Shown one piece after another: positions 39,927-44,721 of a DNA stretch of 44,721 nucleotides (positions are counted from its first letter, which is position 1; each line of letters starts with the position of its first letter). The DNA is from Glaciecola sp. GTDB lineage: Bacteria > Pseudomonadota > Gammaproteobacteria > Enterobacterales > Alteromonadaceae. The stretch lies in assembly GCA_029251505.1 (NCBI GenBank), contig JAQXDG010000172.1, forward strand, positions 1 through 44,721, given 5' to 3'. The position numbers were made by a program, and so were the translations under genes. The notes beneath the pieces were generated by a model that saw nothing but the letters and a program-made list of their open reading frames with translations, made no database searches and had not been told where the DNA came from.

Positions 39927-40303
39927 ATATACATATTTACCCACAACTTGATCAAAGCATATACATATATGTGGATAACTACACGAATAACTTGAGATCA
40001 ACTACTGTATATCAAGATCATAACTTTTCTTCAAACTAGCCCTGTGGATAACCATGCACTTTATACACAAGCTATACGCACTTACAAACGCACCTTAAAG
40101 ACAGTTATGATCGCTGTAAGTGTTTAATTTTAATAGAAAAAAATGGCTTACACACAGAAAACACCTCCCTTAATAATAATAGTAATAATCTATACTCTAT
40201 TTAAAAGCTTATATATATTAGAGGCGATGCTTTTCACAAAGCATTGTCAACTTTCTAGCAAATCAGCTAAAATGTATTGGTCAAATTTTATAGGTCAAGT
40301 TAC
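39927..40303. other. Probable chromosomal replication origin (oriC), mnmG side
   Basis: This 377-bp gap holds three exact DnaA boxes: TGTGGATAA at 39970-39978 and 40043-40051 (reverse) and TTATACACA at 40061-40069 (forward). Two one-mismatch boxes are TTACCCACA (39937-39945) and TTACACACA (40148-40156). GATC occurs at 39950, 39996, 40016 and 40109. An AT-rich stretch on the mnmG side (about 40120-40220) could be the unwinding element. The location beside mnmG matches oriC in E. coli and Vibrio chromosome 1. Confidence 0.75.
40227..40244 (+). repeat. Small hairpin in the mnmG leader
   Basis: ATGCTTT (40227-40233) and AAAGCAT (40238-40244) pair perfectly around TCAC, 60 nt before the mnmG ATG. 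No T-run follows. It may structure the mnmG leader or the edge of oriC. Confidence 0.35.
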
Positions 40304-42193
40304 ATGTTTTACGAAAAAGCATACGATGTCATTGTAGTAGGTGGTGGTCATGCCGGCACCGAAGCTGCGCTTGCTGCTGCCCGCATGGGTGCACAAACGT
40401 TATTGTTAACGCATAACATGGATACGTTAGGACAAATGTCATGCAATCCTGCTATTGGTGGAATTGGCAAAGGACATTTAGTTAAAGAAATTGATGCTCT
40501 TGGTGGTGCAATGGCACATGCCATTGATCTTGCAGGGATCCAATTTAGAACGCTAAACGCGTCAAAAGGCCCCGCGGTGCGCGCTACGCGCGCACAAGCT
40601 GACCGAGCCTTGTATCGTAATGCCGTGCGCAATATGCTTGAGCATCAAGAAAACTTGACCATTTTTCAACAATCTTGTGACGATATTATCGTTGAACAAG
40701 ACCGCGTAACCGGTGTTGTAACACAAATGGGCTTAAAATTTAAAGCCAAAACTGTCGTTATCACGGTAGGCACATTTCTAGGTGGCACGATCCACATAGG
40801 ATTAGAAAATTACAAAGGGGGTAGAGCCGGCGATCCTCCATCAATCGCACTTGCAGAGCGCTTGCGCGCATTACCTTTTAGAGTGGATCGTTTAAAAACA
40901 GGTACGCCTGCCCGGCTTGATGCGCGGACGTTAAATTACGATGTGATGCAACCTCAGCCCGGTGATACACCATTGCCAGTATTTTCATTTATGGGTAACG
41001 TTGATCAACATCCTCGACAAATTCCCTGTTACATCACGCATACCAATGAGCGTACGCACGAAATTATTAGAGGTGGATTAGACCGTTCACCTATGTATAC
41101 GGGTGTTATCGAAGGAATTGGGCCTCGTTATTGCCCCAGTATTGAAGATAAAATTAACCGTTTTGCGGATAAAGACTCACATCAAATTTTTGTTGAGCCA
41201 GAGGGATTAAACTCAATAGAAATCTATCCAAATGGAATTTCAACATCATTGCCATTTGATGTGCAATTTAATTTGGTTCGATCAATTAAAGGGTTTGAGA
41301 ATGCACATATCATTCGTCCTGGATATGCGATTGAATATGACTTTTTTGACCCACGTGATCTTAAACAATCCTTAGAAACCAAGTTTATTGGCGGATTGTT
41401 TTTTGCTGGCCAAATCAATGGTACTACCGGTTACGAAGAGGCTGGAGCGCAAGGGTTAATCGCCGGAGCCAACGCAGCATTGCAAACTCAAGACAAAGAA
41501 GCGATCAGTTTGCGTCGTGATCAAGCCTACATTGGCGTGTTAATTGATGATTTAGCTACTATGGGTACCAAAGAACCGTACCGCATGTTTACATCTCGAG
41601 CAGAATATCGATTATTATTGCGTGAAGACAATGCTGATATGCGTTTAACACCATTGGGTCGAGAAATTGGTTTAGTAGATGATGCACGTTGGGCAGCATT
41701 TAACGAAAAATTAGAATTAATTGAACTAGAAAGACAACGTTTGAAAGGACAATGGATCCATCCGCAGCATGCAGCCGTTCCGCTGCTAAATCCGATACTA
41801 AAAAATCCAATAAGTCGTGAACATTCTCTTGAAGAAATGATCCGTAGACCAGAAATGACTTATGCCAAGCTAATGGATATAGAGGGTTTAGGGCCAGGTT
41901 TGACACATCAACAAGCGGCCGAGCAGGTTGAAATACAAATTAAATATGCCGGTTACATTGAACGACAAAAAGATGAAATAGCGAAAACACAACGACATGA
42001 AATGACATTGTTACCACCACAATTTGATTATTCGCAAATTTCAGGATTATCCAATGAAGTGGTTGCAAAATTAACGGATGCGCGTCCAGAAACCTTAGGC
42101 AAAGCATCACGTATTTCAGGGATCACACCTGCTGCAATTTCATTGCTCTTGGTATATTTGAAAAAACATAACATGCTGCGAAAGTCTGCATAA
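40304..42193 (+). CDS. mnmG: tRNA uridine-5-carboxymethylaminomethyl modification enzyme MnmG (GidA)
   Basis: MnmG is the FAD-dependent partner of MnmE in wobble U34 modification. With the start [18 protein letters not shown] the protein is 629 aa, identical in length to E. coli. Visible features are the FAD-binding [28 protein letters not shown], the catalytic-Cys region [11 protein letters not shown] and [16 protein letters not shown]. An in-frame ATG nine codons upstream is not supported by homology. It begins the mnmG-rsmG-parA-parB run. Confidence 0.97.
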   Translation: MFYEKAYDVIVVGGGHAGTEAALAAARMGAQTLLLTHNMDTLGQMSCNPAIGGIGKGHLVKEIDALGGAMAHAIDLAGIQFRTLNASKGPAVRATRAQADRALYRNAVRNMLEHQENLTIFQQSCDDIIVEQDRVTGVVTQMGLKFKAKTVVITVGTFLGGTIHIGLENYKGGRAGDPPSIALAERLRALPFRVDRLKTGTPARLDARTLNYDVMQPQPGDTPLPVFSFMGNVDQHPRQIPCYITHTNERTHEIIRGGLDRSPMYTGVIEGIGPRYCPSIEDKINRFADKDSHQIFVEPEGLNSIEIYPNGISTSLPFDVQFNLVRSIKGFENAHIIRPGYAIEYDFFDPRDLKQSLETKFIGGLFFAGQINGTTGYEEAGAQGLIAGANAALQTQDKEAISLRRDQAYIGVLIDDLATMGTKEPYRMFTSRAEYRLLLREDNADMRLTPLGREIGLVDDARWAAFNEKLELIELERQRLKGQWIHPQHAAVPLLNPILKNPISREHSLEEMIRRPEMTYAKLMDIEGLGPGLTHQQAAEQVEIQIKYAGYIERQKDEIAKTQRHEMTLLPPQFDYSQISGLSNEVVAKLTDARPETLGKASRISGITPAAISLLLVYLKKHNMLRKSA

Positions 42194-42223
42194 ATTTTTT
42201 GCATTAGCAATAAGGCGCAGTAA

Positions 42224-42886
42224 ATGACTCAACAGTCACCAGAATTACAAGCACAAGATCAACAACTTGTGCAAAAATTACAATTTTTAATCGGTAAAAC
42301 GGCATTAGTTGTGTCAGATGTGCAGCTACAAAAACTGGTGATGTACATCGAAATGATGTACAAATGGAACAAAGCGTATAATTTAACTTCTATTCGTCAG
42401 ATTGATGATATGTTGGTTAAGCATATATTAGATTCCATAATCGTCGCCCCACTCCTCAAAGGTAAACGCTTTATCGATGTGGGAACTGGACCTGGTTTAC
42501 CTGGTATTCCACTTGCGATTATGCATCCTGACTATGAATTTGTATTGTTAGATTCATTAGGAAAACGCGTAAGATTTATGCAACAAGTGGCATATGGCCT
42601 AAAATTGAATAATATTTTACCGGTACAATCACGAGTAGAAGAATACACAGACCCGCATGGTTTCGATGGTGTGATATCGCGAGCGTTCGCAAGCATAAAA
42701 GATATGTTGCACTGGTGTGGTCATTTGGTAAATACTAACGGGGAGTTCTTAGCGTTAAAAGGGCAATACCCAGAGAATGAACTGACCGATATGCCGGCTG
42801 GTTATGCACTCACTGAATATGTACAACTGCATGTACCACAACTGATAGGTGATCGTCACTTGATCAGAATTAAATCAACCGCTTAA
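42224..42886 (+). CDS. rsmG: 16S rRNA (guanine-527-N7)-methyltransferase
   Basis: RsmG (GidB) makes m7G527 in 16S rRNA. The 220-aa protein has the SAM-binding [17 protein letters not shown] motif, [20 protein letters not shown] and the [11 protein letters not shown] block. The N-terminus is about ten residues longer than in E. coli (207 aa). It lies 30 bp after mnmG and 21 bp before parA. Confidence 0.95.
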   Translation: MTQQSPELQAQDQQLVQKLQFLIGKTALVVSDVQLQKLVMYIEMMYKWNKAYNLTSIRQIDDMLVKHILDSIIVAPLLKGKRFIDVGTGPGLPGIPLAIMHPDYEFVLLDSLGKRVRFMQQVAYGLKLNNILPVQSRVEEYTDPHGFDGVISRAFASIKDMLHWCGHLVNTNGEFLALKGQYPENELTDMPAGYALTEYVQLHVPQLIGDRHLIRIKSTA

Positions 42887-42907
42887 TCAGATAAAAGAGA
42901 ATGGCGC

Positions 42908-43696
42908 GTGGCTAAAATTATTGCAATAGCGAATCAGAAAGGTGGCGTAGGTAAAACCACATCGACAGTAAACGTAGCAGCGTCTATGGCTGCAACTAAA
43001 CGTCGGGTTTTATTGATCGATCTTGATCCGCAAGGAAATGCAACGACCGCCAGTGGCGTGTCGAAACACGATGTTCAAAACACGTGTTTTGAATTACTTA
43101 TCGAAGATAAACCTGCTAAAGAAGTGATCATCACAGAAACAAGCGGAAAATATCATTTGATTGCAGGTAATTCAGATAATACTGCTGCCGAAGTCAAATT
43201 GATGGAACTATATGCACGAGAAGTACGCTTGCGCAATGCACTCGAAGCGGTTCGCGATGATTATGATTTTATTTTTATTGATTGCCCTCCATCATTGTCA
43301 CAGTTGACAGTGAACGCATTAGCCGCTGCCGATTCAGTAATTGTTCCCATGCAGTGTGAATATTATGCACTGGAAGGCTTAACAGAATTGATGGGTACCA
43401 TCGAAAAATTAGCATCAGTGGTCAACAAAGATTTATGCATAGAAGGGATTTTAAGAACCATGTACGATCCGCGTAATCGCCTGGCCAATGATGTATCAGA
43501 ACAACTAAAACGACATTTTGGAAAGCTGGTGTACCGTACCGTGATACCCCGCAATGTTCGTTTGGCAGAAGCACCCAGTTATGGTACACCAGTGATGTAC
43601 TATGACAAATCTTCAACCGGTGCCAAAGCTTATCTGGCATTAGCAGGGGAAATTCTTCGTCGTAAAGATACCGTCGCCACACAAAAAATTGCATAG
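42908..43696 (+). CDS. parA: Chromosome partitioning ATPase ParA (GTG start)
   Basis: ParA is the deviant-Walker ATPase that moves ParB-parS complexes. The 262-aa protein shows NQKGGVGKTT (deviant Walker A, signature Lys), LIDLDPQGNAT and the FIDCPPSLSQLTVNAL Walker B region. Translation must start at GTG 42908, since the ATG seven bases earlier meets a stop after four codons. It is paired with parB 13 bp downstream. Confidence 0.95.
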   Translation: MAKIIAIANQKGGVGKTTSTVNVAASMAATKRRVLLIDLDPQGNATTASGVSKHDVQNTCFELLIEDKPAKEVIITETSGKYHLIAGNSDNTAAEVKLMELYAREVRLRNALEAVRDDYDFIFIDCPPSLSQLTVNALAAADSVIVPMQCEYYALEGLTELMGTIEKLASVVNKDLCIEGILRTMYDPRNRLANDVSEQLKRHFGKLVYRTVIPRNVRLAEAPSYGTPVMYYDKSSTGAKAYLALAGEILRRKDTVATQKIA

Positions 43697-43709
43697 GAAT
43701 TAATATAAA

Positions 43710-44597
43710 ATGGCTGGAAAAAGTAAAGGGTTGGGTCGAGGATTAGATGCGTTGTTAAGCACATCGCGCATCGCTGCCCCTGATGCAGTTAATTCTGATG
43801 GACAGTCTAGTTCCGTTTCTCTTGACGGCTCATTACGTCATATTCCAATCGAATTTTTACAGCCTGGTAAGTATCAACCGCGTAAAGATATGTCGCCTGA
43901 TGCCCTTGAAGAATTATCAACATCGATCCAAGCTCAAGGGATTATTCAACCGATTGTGGTTCGCAGTGTCGGAGAAAATAAGTATGAAATTATTGCAGGT
44001 GAACGTCGCTGGCGCGCATCGCAAATGGCAAAACTGCATGAAGTACCATGTTTAATCAAAGAAGTACCGGATGAAGCAGCAGTTGCTATTGCGTTAATTG
44101 AAAATATACAACGTGAAGATCTCAATGCGATGGAAGAAGCCCAAGCTCTTGACCGCCTGATGAAAGAATTTGAATTAACTCACCAGGAAGTAGCACAAGC
44201 AGTAGGTAAATCGCGGACAACAGTCACCAATCTATTACGCTTAAATTCGTTAACCAATGAAGTAAAAAAGTTGCTTGAGTACGGTGATATTGATATGGGC
44301 CATGCCCGAACCTTACTCGCATTATCGGGAGAGACGCAAGTTGAAGCTGGCAAACATGTGGCTGGCAAAAGTCTTAGTGTGCGTGAAACTGAAAATTATG
44401 TGCGTAAATTACTCAATCCCCCACCAGAAGCTGTAGCTAAACAAGTCGATCCGGATGTGGCACGTCTACAAACTGATCTAGCCGAAAAAATCGGTGCACA
44501 CGTTAAAATCAATGCCAATAAGCAAGGCAAAGGTAAAGTCGTCATCGATTTTACTGATTTAGAACAATTAGACGGCATCTTAGGCTTTTTCAAGTAA
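43710..44597 (+). CDS. parB: Chromosome partitioning protein ParB
   Basis: ParB binds parS, slides as a CTP-dependent clamp and spreads. The 295-aa protein begins KSKGLGRGLDALL (ParA-interacting tail), then the ParB/Srx N-domain (IPIEFLQPGKYQPRKD, IAGERRWRAS, ENIQREDLNAMEEA), a helix-turn-helix (HQEVAQAVGKSRTTVTNLLRL) and a C-terminal dimer domain. Its targets in this window are the two parS sites in recF, about 17 kb to the left. Confidence 0.95.
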   Translation: MAGKSKGLGRGLDALLSTSRIAAPDAVNSDGQSSSVSLDGSLRHIPIEFLQPGKYQPRKDMSPDALEELSTSIQAQGIIQPIVVRSVGENKYEIIAGERRWRASQMAKLHEVPCLIKEVPDEAAVAIALIENIQREDLNAMEEAQALDRLMKEFELTHQEVAQAVGKSRTTVTNLLRLNSLTNEVKKLLEYGDIDMGHARTLLALSGETQVEAGKHVAGKSLSVRETENYVRKLLNPPPEAVAKQVDPDVARLQTDLAEKIGAHVKINANKQGKGKVVIDFTDLEQLDGILGFFK

Positions 44598-44721
44598 GAA
44601 AAAATCATTCAATTGAGCGAAAAAGTTTACGACTTTGGATCTACTACTTTCACGTTATCTAAGCTTTTAAAGGGCTTAAGTACCTATTTACAGTACATTA
44701 TCATGTAAATGTATGCACACC
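44598..44721. other. Downstream edge after parB with an inverted repeat
   Basis: No gene is visible. ATTTACA (44686-44692) and TGTAAAT (44704-44710) form an inverted repeat that also contains TACAT/ATGTA. The next gene lies outside the window; in relatives it is usually atpI of the ATP synthase operon, so this may be its promoter region. Confidence 0.4.

Overview
The window is a stretch of a gammaproteobacterial chromosome around the replication origin. The gene set and order (dprA-smg-yrdD-tsaC-hemF-aroE, def-fmt-rsmB-trkA, polA-spf-engB, yihI, glyQS, gyrB-recF-dnaN-dnaA, rpmH-rnpA-yidD-yidC, mnmE-mioC, mnmG-rsmG-parAB) and close protein similarity to E. coli throughout point to a marine-type relative of the Alteromonadales/Shewanella/Vibrio group. 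No 16S gene is present, so the genus cannot be fixed. The DNA is AT-leaning and almost fully coding.

Layout. At 1-60 an outward-facing, rRNA-type promoter implies a stable-RNA operon just beyond the left edge. 155-7788 holds a gamma-type carbonic anhydrase, aroE, a truncated haemoglobin, ompW with an FNR-like promoter, and the leftward operon lysM-dprA-smg-yrdD-tsaC-hemF. 7917-12171 is the rightward def-fmt-rsmB-trkA operon, which converges on trkH. 14077-17931 is polA, a short Spot 42 RNA gene, a second terminator and engB. 18109-23658 holds cytochrome c4, a CsrC-like RNA candidate, yihI, a DUF2489 gene, glyQ, glyS and a lipoprotein. 23775-29905 is the leftward dnaA-dnaN-recF-gyrB replication operon, with two parS sites inside recF. 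30480-35445 is rightward rpmH-rnpA-yidD-yidC, then yajQ, mnmE and mioC. 35474-37062 is a dnaT-like/dnaC-like helicase-loader pair. 37117-39635 is a divergent fructokinase/sucrose phosphorylase cassette. 39927-40303 is the probable oriC, followed by mnmG-rsmG-parA-parB.

How it fits together. The window carries initiation (dnaA, DnaA boxes, oriC, helicase loader), elongation and repair (dnaN, recF, polA, gyrB), segregation (parA, parB, parS), and ribosome or tRNA maturation. Gene orientation switches at the dnaA-rpmH gap, while the mnmG-side gap has the denser DnaA-box cluster.

The most notable points are: PolA has lost both acidic residues of exonuclease motif I (Asp to Asn, Glu to Gln); the Spot 42 homologue is only about 67 nt and is followed by a second strong terminator; a CsrC-like RNA candidate lies at the syntenic csrC position; the helicase loader genes sit beside oriC with a DnaA box on the loader start codon; and a two-gene sucrose cassette with a LacI-type operator but no regulator or permease lies between the loader and oriC.
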